Shown in pieces: positions 18,291 to 27,586 of a stretch of DNA of 64,000 nucleotides. The notes beneath the pieces were generated by a model that was not told where the DNA came from, made no database searches, and saw nothing but the letters and a program-made list of their open reading frames with translations. This stretch comes from Hymenobacter sp. BT730 (GTDB taxonomy: Bacteria; Bacteroidota; Bacteroidia; Cytophagales; Hymenobacteraceae): positions 1-64,000 of the forward strand of contig NZ_JAUOFB010000001.1 of assembly GCF_030542105.1 (NCBI RefSeq). The letters run 5' to 3'. Numbering within the stretch: position 1 is the stretch's first letter; each line of letters opens with the position of its first letter. A program made the position numbers and the translations under genes.

Positions 18291-18764
18291 TTAAACGGTG
18301 GGCTCCCCCGGTTTTGAAAACGGGCGCAAGTTAGTCAGAACGCTCCAGACTTCAAACCCCGTAAAGAGAAAATACCCAATAAAGAAGGCGCCCAGGAACG
18401 TATACGTACCCATACCCTCGTGTGCGCCTCCTTTATATAGGTATACCAACACAATGCCCATGGAAAGCAGCATACGCAGCACCATGGAGCCAAAATAGGC
18501 GGACATAAAATTATCGGGGCTGGCTTTTACCAGGCGGGCCGTTACCCAATAGATAATAGCCGTGAGCACCGCAAAGTAGCCCAGAATGTAGCCAGCCAGC
18601 GGGTGAATAACCTGCGTGCCGTAGCGGGCATTCAGCAAATAAGCCGTGCCGTAAAGCAGCAGAATTAGCAGCAGAAGGTTGCGGAAAAATCGAAGCAAAG
18701 CGGGGTGGTGTTCACAAGTGAGGCGCAAAGGTAGCACCTGGCGCCACAGTCTGGTACCTCCCAC
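18291..18764 (-). CDS. AtpI-like four-helix membrane protein of the atp operon
   Basis: The protein has about 157 residues with four predicted membrane helices (from FFRNLLLLILLLYGTAYLL to TYTFLGAFFIGYFLFTG). It sits between the atpZ-like gene and atpB, the position of AtpI in other bacteria. AtpI-like proteins help assemble the c ring. Sequence likeness to E. coli AtpI is weak, so the call rests on position and topology. The longest frame starts at a GTG; an internal start near LRFFRNLLL is also possible and would remove 25 non-membrane residues. Confidence 0.7.
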   Translation of the reverse strand: MGGTRLWRQVLPLRLTCEHHPALLRFFRNLLLLILLLYGTAYLLNARYGTQVIHPLAGYILGYFAVLTAIIYWVTARLVKASPDNFMSAYFGSMVLRMLLSMGIVLVYLYKGGAHEGMGTYTFLGAFFIGYFLFTGFEVWSVLTNLRPFSKPGEPTV

Positions 18765-18786
18765 CTATAACAAGTCCACTTCTCCC

Positions 18787-19020
18787 CTATTTCTCCGACA
18801 CGGATCGGATAACCTGATACATGGCCAGAAACACTCCCAGCAGGGTGAGCACCACTGTTCCCCAGGGCCCGCTCCCGAAACGGCCGTCCAGCCATATGCC
18901 CAGCCAGGTGCTCAGGCCAATAGTGGCCAGCATTTGAATGCCCATACCGGAATACCTGCCAATGGTGCGCATCTTATCCGATGCCGGCTTGGGGGGTTCT
19001 GAGGGGAGTTGATCGGCCAT
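18787..19020 (-). CDS. atpZ: AtpZ/AtpI-family small membrane protein
   Basis: The 77-residue protein has two membrane helices with the family pattern YSGMGIQMLATIGLSTWLG, a short WLDGRFG turn, and a second helix ending in IRSVSEK. It is the first gene of the ATP synthase operon. AtpZ with AtpI has been linked to ion uptake or assembly of F0 in other phyla. The N-terminal MADQLPSEPPKPASDK is a soluble Pro-rich lead. Confidence 0.85.
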   Translation of the reverse strand: MADQLPSEPPKPASDKMRTIGRYSGMGIQMLATIGLSTWLGIWLDGRFGSGPWGTVVLTLLGVFLAMYQVIRSVSEK

Positions 19021-19228
19021 TAGATGCGGGAGTAGTAGGTGAGAAAATAGTTTTTGCCTCCTGCCGGTTGCGCTCCTATCTTATACGTAGCAGAACAAAC
19101 AGCCGTGGCCGGGAATTTCCCGTAATTTTACCCGAAGTGCTGCGTTGTGCAAGATACCTCCCGCGCGCTGCCGAACGAATCGGCTGCCGGAACGCGTTTT
19201 TCTTTTGCCTACTGCCTATCCCGCCGTT

Positions 19229-22192
19229 TTGACAAATTATTTGCCTCTACGTCTTTTCTCTGCCCCACTGGTGCTGGCTTTGCTGCTGGCCTGCCTGCAG
19301 GCATGCTCCTCCGGCGAGCGAACCTCGGTGGTAGGGCGCACCTATCAGAATATTGCGGCCCGTGACAATGGCTACTTCTTAGGCCGGGAAAAGATCCGCG
19401 CTACCGAGGCCAGCCTCTACAAGACGCGCAACAACGACTATAACCGCATCCTACCGCTGCTCCCCGTAGTGGACTCCGTTACGGCAGTCCGGCTGGCGGC
19501 CGATATGGAGGACATCATCAAGAAAGCTTCCATCCCCATTCAGCACCACGCTGCCAGCGACTGGACCGACGACAGCTACATCCTCATTGGCAAGGCCCGC
19601 TACTACAAGCGGGAGTTTGAGGAAGCGGTGAAGACGTTTAAATACGTTAACACCACCAGCAAAGACCCCAACGCCCGCCACGAAGCTCTGATTTGGTTGA
19701 TGCGCACGTTCCTGGCTACCAAGGAATACGAAAGTGCGGCAGCCGTATCGGATATTCTGGATAAAGAAAAAGGCACCGAGGTAAACGCCCGGGAGTTGTT
19801 CCTGACCCGGGCACAGTATTATCTGCTGACCGATAATCAGCCCCTGGCCATTGAGAATCTGGAGAAGGCTATACCTTATATAGAGCCGAAGGATGAACGG
19901 TCGCGCACGCGCTACATTCTGGCACAGCTCTACCAGGCTACCGGCAATGATAAGCAAGCCTACGCCCAGCTTAACCAAATTCTGAAGCGCAACCCGCCCT
20001 ATGAGCTGGACTTCTTCTCCAAGCTGATGCTGGGCCAGGTATCCGACCTGAACACCACTGATAAGGCCCGACTGGATAAGTACTTTGCCAAGCTGCTGAA
20101 GGATGGCAAGAACACGGAGTACCGCGACAAGATTTATTACGAAATGGCGCGGCTGCAATACCGCCAGCAGCGTTATCCGGAGGCTATAGCCTTGCTGGAG
20201 AAATCGGCCAGAGCCGCCGGCCCTAACCGGGCGCAGAAGGGCTATACCTACCTGCTGGCCGGCCGCATTTATTATGACAACCTGCAGCGCTACCCCCTGG
20301 CAGCGGCTTATTATGACAGCACCATGCAGATGCTGCCCCGCGAAGCCCAGGACTATGCGGCCCTGGCAGAGCGCGCCAGCATATTAAAGGAATTTGCCAA
20401 CCAGCTCAACATTGTGACTACCCAGGACAGCCTGCAAATACTTGCCCGACTAGATCCTGCCACGCTGCTCACTCGCCTGACTGCTTATGCCCAGGCTGAG
20501 CTAACCACGCGCCGGCAGACCGAGGAACGGGTAGCCGCGCAGCAAGCCCGCGCAGCACAGCGCCAAACGGCCACCGGCGTCAGTGATGTGCGCAGTGGTA
20601 ACCCCGACATTGATCCGTTGGCCTTTACAGCCAGCAATACCGGCGCCCAGTGGTATTTCGATAACCCCACCGCCATGAGCACAGCCCGCTCGGAGTTTGT
20701 TCGGCGCTGGGGCGACCGGCAGCTGCAGGATAATTGGCGCATCAGTAGTCAAGCCAGCAACTCACCTGTTACCCGACAGAACGGCAATGTACCTGTAGCA
20801 GTGGCGGGCAATGATGCCACACAAGTCAATATGGCCCCCGTGGATCCGGCGGCGCAGCTCACCGCCTTGGTAGCGCAGTACCAGAAGAATATTCCCGTCG
20901 ATCCGGGGCAGCTAGCCGCCTCCAACAAACAGATAGAAGAAGCTTTATTCGCTTTAGGCGCCATTTACTCCCAACAGCTAAAGGAGCCCGACCGCGCTAT
21001 TACCACTTATGAAACCCTGATTAGCCGCTTTCCCCGCAGCGCGCACATGCCCGAGGTATATTATAGCCTCTACCTCCTCTACCGCGACAAACAGGACCCC
21101 AAGGCGGAAACTTACGCCCAACGCCTGCGTCAGGAATACCCTACTACTTCCTACGCCCGGCTGGTAGCCGACCCGGAGTATCTGCGCCGCATGTCGGTTG
21201 CTAATGCTGGGGTGAGTATACAGCTGGATTCTGCTTTCACCTTCTATAAAAAGCAAGAGTTTAAAAAGGCCAGTGCCGTGCTGACCCGCACGCGCAAGAA
21301 ATATCCGGAGAGTGACTACAGTGACCGACTGGCTTATATGGATTTGTTGCTGGCGCTGCGCACGCAGGCCCCCGCCACCACTAAGCCGCAAGTAGAGCGC
21401 TTCCTGAAAGACTACCCCAACAGCCCCCTGGCCACCGATGCGAAGACCCTGCTAGCCACCTTTACTCGCTACGAGCAAGGCCAGTTGCCTGGGGCACTGG
21501 CCTCGGCCCAAAAACCTACGGTTTCCTATTTCCGGCCCGGTGAGGTAGATAACCGATTACGGATTTTCTATAATGAGCCTGCGCCCGGTACGACTTTAAC
21601 ACCCAGTTCTGCTACAACTGCGGTTCCTGCTACTTCGGCGGCACCTAATACCAAGGTACCTGCAGCAGCTGGTACCGTTCCGGCAAAGTCTGCTCCTACT
21701 CCTGATTCTACCCGGACAACCCGGGCAGGTGTGCCTGCCACAAGCCCTACTACGTCTACAAACACTCCCGCCGCTGCTATACCGCCCGCTGCAGACCCAA
21801 CACCCCCGGCAGCACCGGCGTCCCCTTATGCTGCCGGTACCAGCGGGGCGCATGCGGTGGTCCTGGTAGTAACTCAAAACTCGCCTTTGCTAAAGGACTT
21901 GCCCGGCCAGCTTGGCACCTACAATAACCGCTTCTACCGCGCCGGCAACCTACAGGTCCGGCAACAGACGCTTACGGATTCGTTGTCGCTGATTGTGGTA
22001 CAGCCCTTAGCCAGTGCCAAGGTGGCCCAAAGCTATGCGCTAAAGCTGCGAGGCCCGCAGGGGCCCCTGGGCCGCTTACGGGGCGTGGGTTACCAAACCC
22101 TGATTGTAGGAATTGAGAATGTACCTATCCTGCTTCAACGTAAGGACGTGGAAGAATACCTCCGTTTTTACCAGCAAGTATATCGTCCGTAA
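19229..22192 (+). CDS. sprE: T9SS TPR lipoprotein PorW/SprE
   Basis: This large lipoprotein is a T9SS component needed for secretion or gliding in other Bacteroidota. I use a TTG start at 19229, giving 987 residues and a signal with two possible lipobox cysteines (LLAC and LQAC, Cys22 or Cys26). The mature N-terminus reads RTYQNIAARDNGYFLGREKI, then NDYNRILPLLP, the PorW/SprE signature. Many TPR units follow (for example about 110-370 and 590-740). Around residue 785-875 there is a Thr/Pro/Ala-rich low-complexity linker, then a conserved C-terminal domain with NNRFYRAGNLQV and YQTLIVGIENV. The gene lies upstream of PBP1A and about 5 kb from gldKLMN. An earlier TTG at 19145 is less likely. Confidence 0.85.
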   Translation: MTNYLPLRLFSAPLVLALLLACLQACSSGERTSVVGRTYQNIAARDNGYFLGREKIRATEASLYKTRNNDYNRILPLLPVVDSVTAVRLAADMEDIIKKASIPIQHHAASDWTDDSYILIGKARYYKREFEEAVKTFKYVNTTSKDPNARHEALIWLMRTFLATKEYESAAAVSDILDKEKGTEVNARELFLTRAQYYLLTDNQPLAIENLEKAIPYIEPKDERSRTRYILAQLYQATGNDKQAYAQLNQILKRNPPYELDFFSKLMLGQVSDLNTTDKARLDKYFAKLLKDGKNTEYRDKIYYEMARLQYRQQRYPEAIALLEKSARAAGPNRAQKGYTYLLAGRIYYDNLQRYPLAAAYYDSTMQMLPREAQDYAALAERASILKEFANQLNIVTTQDSLQILARLDPATLLTRLTAYAQAELTTRRQTEERVAAQQARAAQRQTATGVSDVRSGNPDIDPLAFTASNTGAQWYFDNPTAMSTARSEFVRRWGDRQLQDNWRISSQASNSPVTRQNGNVPVAVAGNDATQVNMAPVDPAAQLTALVAQYQKNIPVDPGQLAASNKQIEEALFALGAIYSQQLKEPDRAITTYETLISRFPRSAHMPEVYYSLYLLYRDKQDPKAETYAQRLRQEYPTTSYARLVADPEYLRRMSVANAGVSIQLDSAFTFYKKQEFKKASAVLTRTRKKYPESDYSDRLAYMDLLLALRTQAPATTKPQVERFLKDYPNSPLATDAKTLLATFTRYEQGQLPGALASAQKPTVSYFRPGEVDNRLRIFYNEPAPGTTLTPSSATTAVPATSAAPNTKVPAAAGTVPAKSAPTPDSTRTTRAGVPATSPTTSTNTPAAAIPPAADPTPPAAPASPYAAGTSGAHAVVLVVTQNSPLLKDLPGQLGTYNNRFYRAGNLQVRQQTLTDSLSLIVVQPLASAKVAQSYALKLRGPQGPLGRLRGVGYQTLIVGIENVPILLQRKDVEEYLRFYQQVYRP

Positions 22193-22197
22193 ATTTG
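22165..22197 (+). promoter_or_regulatory. Candidate promoter for the PBP1A gene
   Basis: TAAATTTG (22190-22197), overlapping the sprE stop, fits the Bacteroidota -7 element TAnnTTTG. A TTTT run 20 bp upstream could be the -33 element. Transcription would start near 22204, about 46 bases before the ATG. Confidence 0.4.
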
Positions 22198-22250
22198 CGG
22201 CAGTGTGCTGCTATCTGATGATAATGCTGGCACTTGATTTTGCTTTTTAA

Positions 22251-24596
22251 ATGTCTCCAATGGCTTATTCTACTGCCAAGCCTAAAGTTGCTCCCCGAAA
22301 GCCGGTTCGCTCCGGCCGCTTTGCCGCTTTCACCCGCACCTTATGGACGTTGCTCGCGCTGGGAGTAATAGGCACCGTTGTGTACGTGTGGGCTGTTAGC
22401 GTTAACCTGCTAAACCTGTTTGGCAGCATGCCTAACCTGCGCACGCTGGAAAATCCCAAAAGTGAGCTGGCCTCTCAGGTATACTCGGCTGATGGTGCCC
22501 TGATGGGCAAATACTTTCGCGAAAACCGTACCCCGGTTGACTACGACGACTTACCTCAGAACCTGGTTGATGCCTTGATTGCCACCGAGGACGTACGCTT
22601 CGAAAACCATTCGGGCATCGACCTGAAAGGCATGGCAGCCATTCCATATTATGTAGCCACGGGCCGCATCCGACGGGGTTCCAGTACGCTCACGCAGCAG
22701 CTGGCTAAAATGCTGTTCCGTACCCGCGAAGATTTAAACGATGGCCGCCTGAATGACACACCGGGCATCGGCATGCTTATCACCAAAACCAAAGAGTGGA
22801 TTCTGTCGGTACGGTTGGAGCGCAACTACACCAAGCGCGAGATTCTGCGCATGTACCTGAACACGGCGGAGTATGGCTCGAATGCGTTTGGCGTGCATAC
22901 AGCGGCTAAAACCTTCTTTAATAAGCGCCCTCAGGATCTGAAGCTGGAAGAATCGGCGCTGCTGGTGGGTTTGGTCAACGGTCCGTCGTGGTTTAACCCG
23001 GTGCGCAACCCGGAGCGGTCCGTAAAGCGGCGCAACTGGGTGCTGAGTCAGATGCAGAAGTACGGCTACATCACGCCCCCTGCCTACTCTGCAGCAGTGG
23101 CCAAGCCCCTCAAGCTGGATTACAAGGTGGAAAATCAGAACGAGGGTATTGCGCCTTATTTCCGCATGGAGGTGAGCAAAATGCTACGCGAATGGGCCAA
23201 GGAAACCGACCACGACCTGTACGCTGATGGCCTAAAGATTTATACCACCATCGACTCCCGCATGCAGAAGTATGCGGAAACGGCCATTGCCGACCACATG
23301 AAGCTGCAGCAAAAGTGGTTTGATGCTCATTGGAAAGGCCAGCAACCCTGGCGCGATGAGAACGGCAAGCTCATTCCCAACTTTCTCAATACGGCTATAA
23401 AACGCACCGAGCGGTATCGTGCGCTGGCCGCCCGCTACGAAGGCCAGCCTGATTCCATCAAGTACTATCTCAATAAGAAGTACAAGATGAAGGTATTTAC
23501 CTGGAAGGGTGAGAAAGAGGTGCTGATGTCGCCGATGGACTCCCTGGCCTACTACAAGCGCTATCTGCATGCCGGCTTTATGGCGATGAACCCGCTGAAT
23601 GGCCAGATAAAAGCCTGGGTGGGCGGCACCAATTACAAGTACTTTAAGTACGACCACGTGAAGCAGGGCAAGCGCCAGCCCGGCTCCACGTTTAAGCCCT
23701 TCGTGTATGTAGCCGCCATCGACCAGGGCTACTCGCCCTGCTACCAACGCCCCGACGTGGCTACGACCTTTCCCGCTGTAGCCGGTCGGGCAGCTTATAC
23801 TCCCCAGAACTTTGAGGGAGAATTCTCGGGCCGTACGTTTACATTGCGGCAGGCCCTGGCCCGCTCCATGAACTCCATTACGGCCTGGCTAGTCCAGAAG
23901 CTGGGCCCGGAAACCGTAGTGGCCTACGCCAAGCGCCTTGGCATTACCTCTCCCATTGAAGCAGTGCCCGCTGTGGGCTTTGGCTCCAGCGACGTCAGCA
24001 TTTACGAGCTAAGCGGAGCTTACAGCACCTTCGTTAACAAAGGGGTATGGACGGCTCCTATGATGGTTACCCGCATTGAGGACAAGAATGGTAACGTGCT
24101 GCGCGAATTTGTGCCCCAGACCAAAGAAGCACTGAGCGAGGAAACTGCCTACCTCATGACCTATATGATGCGCGGCGCGGTAGAAGAAAAAGGCGGTACG
24201 TCTATTATTCTGCGTGGCGGGTTCCAGTTCCCGAACCAGATTGCGGCCAAAACCGGTACCACTTCCAACTACTCTGATGCCTGGTTTATGGGCATGACCC
24301 CTGACCTGGTGTGCGGCATGTGGGTGGGCGGCGAAGACCGCAGCATTCACTTCCGCACGGGTGCCTATGGGCAGGGCTCCCGCCTGGCCCTACCTATTTA
24401 TGGGCTGTTCATGAAGCAGGTGTATGCGCACAACAAGGAAATCGGCATCAGCACCGCCGATTTCCCAGTGCCCGCGCAGCCGCTTAGCGTGGAAATCGAC
24501 TGCTCGCGCTACTATGGCGGGCAGCGGGATACCATTCCTTCAGATCAGAAGCTGAACCAGACGGACTTGCAGGATTTGAACGATCAGGACATTTAA
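22251..24596 (+). CDS. mrcA: Penicillin-binding protein 1A (bifunctional class A PBP)
   Basis: The enzyme polymerises and cross-links peptidoglycan. The 781 residues comprise a basic cytoplasmic lead, one membrane helix (about 30-52), a GT51 glycosyltransferase with ATEDVRFENHSGID and RRGSSTLTQQLAKMLF, and a transpeptidase domain. The transpeptidase motifs are SxxK in PGSTFKP, SxN in ARSMNSITAW, and KTGTTSNYSDAW. A Met three codons in (22260) could also be the start. A 170-residue stretch between the two domains, rich in Lys and Tyr, is longer than in many PBP1A proteins. It is followed by a hairpin terminator. Confidence 0.95.
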   Translation: MSPMAYSTAKPKVAPRKPVRSGRFAAFTRTLWTLLALGVIGTVVYVWAVSVNLLNLFGSMPNLRTLENPKSELASQVYSADGALMGKYFRENRTPVDYDDLPQNLVDALIATEDVRFENHSGIDLKGMAAIPYYVATGRIRRGSSTLTQQLAKMLFRTREDLNDGRLNDTPGIGMLITKTKEWILSVRLERNYTKREILRMYLNTAEYGSNAFGVHTAAKTFFNKRPQDLKLEESALLVGLVNGPSWFNPVRNPERSVKRRNWVLSQMQKYGYITPPAYSAAVAKPLKLDYKVENQNEGIAPYFRMEVSKMLREWAKETDHDLYADGLKIYTTIDSRMQKYAETAIADHMKLQQKWFDAHWKGQQPWRDENGKLIPNFLNTAIKRTERYRALAARYEGQPDSIKYYLNKKYKMKVFTWKGEKEVLMSPMDSLAYYKRYLHAGFMAMNPLNGQIKAWVGGTNYKYFKYDHVKQGKRQPGSTFKPFVYVAAIDQGYSPCYQRPDVATTFPAVAGRAAYTPQNFEGEFSGRTFTLRQALARSMNSITAWLVQKLGPETVVAYAKRLGITSPIEAVPAVGFGSSDVSIYELSGAYSTFVNKGVWTAPMMVTRIEDKNGNVLREFVPQTKEALSEETAYLMTYMMRGAVEEKGGTSIILRGGFQFPNQIAAKTGTTSNYSDAWFMGMTPDLVCGMWVGGEDRSIHFRTGAYGQGSRLALPIYGLFMKQVYAHNKEIGISTADFPVPAQPLSVEIDCSRYYGGQRDTIPSDQKLNQTDLQDLNDQDI

Positions 24597-24621
24597 TTTC
24601 AGCCCCCAGGGTGCAGAACAG

Positions 24622-24652
24622 AAGTGGCAGGTGTTCTACATCTGCCACTTTT
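24622..24652 (+). terminator. Hairpin terminator after PBP1A
   Basis: A 9-bp stem (AAGTGGCAG and its complement) with an 11-base loop is followed by TTGCTTTCTT. Confidence 0.7.
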
Positions 24653-24741
24653 GCTTTCTTAGAATGGGCCCAGCCACACGGCCCCACCCAAACAAAAAGC
24701 CGGATTTGGAGTATTCCGCAATAGTCATCTTCTAGCATTTT

Positions 24742-26559
24742 ATGGCCGCCAACGCCCAATTACAAGAGCAAATCCGCCAGTTGCCGCACCGTCCTGGTAT
24801 CTATAAGTACTTTGATGAGGAGGACAGTATTATATATGTGGGCAAGGCTATTGACCTGCGCAAACGGGTAAGCAGCTACTTCACCAAGCAGGACCACAAC
24901 AAGAAAACCATTCAGCTGGTCAAGAACATCCGTCGCATTGAGTTTACTATTGTCGACTCGGAGTCGGATGCGTTTTTGCTGGAAAACAACCTCATCAAGC
25001 AGCATCAGCCTAAGTACAACATCCTCCTAAAGGATGGCAAGACTTACCCCTACCTGCTGCTCACCAGCGAACGATTCCCGCGCCTGATTCCGACCCGCAA
25101 CAAACGCCCCGGCGACGGCCGCTATTATGGCCCTTATGCCAACTTAACGTCCATGAACGTCCTGTTGGAGCTGATTCGGGCGCTCTATCCGCTTCGTACC
25201 TGTACCTATAACCTCGCTCCGCAGAATATAGAGGCGGGCAAATTCAAAGTTTGTCTGGAGTATCACTTGGGTAACTGCAAGGGCCCCTGCGAAGGGCTGC
25301 AGGATGAGGAAACCTACAACCTGTATATTCAGCAAATTCGCAACATCCTGAACGGCAACCTGACCATTCCCAAGCAGTACTTCCGGGAGAAAATGACCCA
25401 GGCAGCACAGGAACAGCAGTACGAGCTGGCGCATCAGTTCAAGCAGAAGCTTGATAGGCTGGATGATTTCCAGGCGAAAAGCACAATTGTGAATGCTTCG
25501 CTTTCCAATATTGATGTGTTCAGCATTGCCTCAAATGAGAAGCTGGCTTTTATCAACTATCTGAAGGTGATGAACGGCAGTATCATTCTCACACAGTCTT
25601 TAGAAGTGCAGAAGAAGCTGGATGAGCCCGATGACGAGATTTTAGCTTCCATGGTGATGCAGATGCGGGCAGAGTTCGAGAGCCAGTCGAAGGAGATTCT
25701 AGCCAACGTGGCACTGCCGGAACTGCCTTTGCCCGGCGTAACGATTGCGCAGCCCCAAATTGGGGATAAGCGCAAGCTACTGGAGTTAAGCATCAAGAAC
25801 GTCATGTACCTCCGTAAGGAAAAGGAGAGCATGAATGACCGCAGCAAGGATGTAAACGAAGTCCGCATCATGGAAACCATGAAGAAGGACCTGCGGCTGA
25901 AAGACTTGCCCAAGCATATCGAGTGCTTTGATAACTCTAACTTTCAGGGCGACAACCCGGTGGCGGCCATGGTCTGTTTCCGCAATACCAAGCCCAGCAA
26001 GAAGGACTACCGACACTTTCACATCAAAACCGTCGTTGGGCCCAACGACTTCGATTCGATGTACGAAATCGTGACCCGTCGCTACCGTCGTTTGCTGGAT
26101 GAAGGCGCCAGCCTACCGCAGCTCGTTATTGTGGATGGCGGCAAAGGCCAGCTCGGGATGGGTGTAAAAGCACTGAAGGATTTGGGCCTGTGGGGCCAGA
26201 TTCCTATCATCGGCATTGCCAAACGCCTGGAGGAAATTTATGTACCTAACGACCCCTTGCCCCTGTACATTGACAAAAAGAGCGAAACCTTGCGCCTTAT
26301 TCAGCGCATGCGCGACGAAGCCCACCGCTTTGGCATTACCTTCCACCGTTCCCGTCGCGACGCCGCTACTCTGAAGACCGAGTTGACGGATGTAAAAGGA
26401 CTGGGCCCCGTTACGGCTGATAAGCTCCTTACCAAGTTTAAATCAGTAAAGAAGATAAAGGAGCTAACGGAGGCTGAGCTCGTTGCCGAGGTAGGCAAAG
26501 CCAAAGCCCGCGTGTTACTGGATTATTTCGCCCAACCAGATACACCTTCTGAAAGCTGA
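24742..26559 (+). CDS. uvrC: Excinuclease ABC subunit C
   Basis: UvrC makes both incisions in nucleotide excision repair. The 605-residue protein has the N-terminal GIY-YIG nuclease (PHRPGIYKYFDEEDSIIYVGKA), a UVR motif around 200-235 (REKMTQAAQEQQYELAHQFK), the RNase H-like endonuclease region with ECFDNSNFQGDNPVAAMV and IVDGGKGQLGMGV, and C-terminal helix-hairpin-helix repeats (DVKGLGPVTADKLLTKF). The loop FKVCLEYHLGNCKGPCEG carries the iron-sulfur-type cysteines. It is convergent with gldN across a bidirectional terminator. Confidence 0.97.
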   Translation: MAANAQLQEQIRQLPHRPGIYKYFDEEDSIIYVGKAIDLRKRVSSYFTKQDHNKKTIQLVKNIRRIEFTIVDSESDAFLLENNLIKQHQPKYNILLKDGKTYPYLLLTSERFPRLIPTRNKRPGDGRYYGPYANLTSMNVLLELIRALYPLRTCTYNLAPQNIEAGKFKVCLEYHLGNCKGPCEGLQDEETYNLYIQQIRNILNGNLTIPKQYFREKMTQAAQEQQYELAHQFKQKLDRLDDFQAKSTIVNASLSNIDVFSIASNEKLAFINYLKVMNGSIILTQSLEVQKKLDEPDDEILASMVMQMRAEFESQSKEILANVALPELPLPGVTIAQPQIGDKRKLLELSIKNVMYLRKEKESMNDRSKDVNEVRIMETMKKDLRLKDLPKHIECFDNSNFQGDNPVAAMVCFRNTKPSKKDYRHFHIKTVVGPNDFDSMYEIVTRRYRRLLDEGASLPQLVIVDGGKGQLGMGVKALKDLGLWGQIPIIGIAKRLEEIYVPNDPLPLYIDKKSETLRLIQRMRDEAHRFGITFHRSRRDAATLKTELTDVKGLGPVTADKLLTKFKSVKKIKELTEAELVAEVGKAKARVLLDYFAQPDTPSES

Positions 26560-26580
26560 TTAAGACGGTAAACATCATAA

Positions 26581-26612
26581 AAAAAGCCCCGACCAGTTGG
26601 CCGGGGCTTTTT
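26581..26612. terminator. Bidirectional terminator between uvrC and gldN
   Basis: An 11-bp stem (AAAAAGCCCCG and its complement) with an inner CCA/TGG pairing lies between the convergent genes and has T runs on both strands. Confidence 0.9.
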
Positions 26613-26634
26613 GTTTTAGCACATACGCAGAAGC

Positions 26635-27540
26635 TTAGAAGCTCCACAGGTTATACTCGTATTCAATGAGGTCAGACGCAGCTTGCTGAGAAGCCAGAAT
26701 GCCTTGCTGAGCACCACCGTAGATGTCGTCCAGACGGGAATCGTTCGGGTTAGATACCTTTACGATATACGAGTTGAACAGCCACAGCTCAAAAGCATCG
26801 GCCAGGTTCTTATGCTGGGCGTCGTTCTGGGGGTTAAACCAGATGGCCTTATCCGGGTTGTTGCGGAATACACGCACCAGGTCACTGTACTTGAACGTAG
26901 CAATCGGCTTTTCAATGCCAGAGGTGTTCGAAGAAAGCGTGGAAGGCACCAGCAGCGTAATAGTTTTGATGTCGTGATACATCCGTGACCGTTTCTTGTC
27001 AAAGATCATATCCTCCTTCAATTCCATCTGATAGATGTCTTTGGGGCGGTACTCGTAGCTGGCAGGAGCAACAGGAGCCGCTTTCGCTACTGCCTTTTTG
27101 CCCTTAGCACCTTTCTTAGCGGCCGGGGCTCCCCAACCATCATCAGAGGCACCAAAACCAGCGTCAGCATCGGTAAAGCCGGCTGCTTTTTCTTCCTCGC
27201 TCAAGCCAGCGCTGGCTTCAGCGTATGACATGTTGCTGGAAGCTTCCTGAGGCGTGAAGGTGGTAGTCAGCGAATCGTTACGATAAGCCTGCAGCTCGCC
27301 GCGCTTTACGGCTTCCATAATCACCCGGGTGATTTCCTTGCCTTCAGCGAACATTGGCTTGTTCTGCTTTTCGCGCAGGTCAATGGCACGCCAGATAGTC
27401 TTCCGGAACATGATGTCCGAATTCGGAATCGGGCGATACGAGCCGTTGCTGCTCGCGGTGGTGGCTTGTTCCTGAGCCGAAGCTGCCACCGACAGCGTCA
27501 GGCCGGCCGCCAGGGCGGCGAAGGAGAGGAATTTGTTCAT
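26635..27540 (-). CDS. gldN: T9SS periplasmic ring protein GldN/PorN
   Basis: GldN binds GldK to form the large periplasmic ring of T9SS below the outer membrane. The 301-residue protein has a signal peptide (MNKFLSFAALAAGLTLSVAASA) and the family stretches IMFRKTIWRAIDLREKQNKPMF and YQMELKEDMIFDKKRSRMYHDI. An Ala/Lys-rich insert (about 145-165, AAKKGAKGKKAVAKAAPVAP) breaks the two conserved parts and is unusually basic. It is the last gene of the gldKLMN run, 46 bp after gldM. Confidence 0.95.
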   Translation of the reverse strand: MNKFLSFAALAAGLTLSVAASAQEQATTASSNGSYRPIPNSDIMFRKTIWRAIDLREKQNKPMFAEGKEITRVIMEAVKRGELQAYRNDSLTTTFTPQEASSNMSYAEASAGLSEEEKAAGFTDADAGFGASDDGWGAPAAKKGAKGKKAVAKAAPVAPASYEYRPKDIYQMELKEDMIFDKKRSRMYHDIKTITLLVPSTLSSNTSGIEKPIATFKYSDLVRVFRNNPDKAIWFNPQNDAQHKNLADAFELWLFNSYIVKVSNPNDSRLDDIYGGAQQGILASQQAASDLIEYEYNLWSF

Positions 27541-27586
27541 ACCAGATAATCAAAAAAGCGCAACACTAAGTTCAGAAGAGGAACGC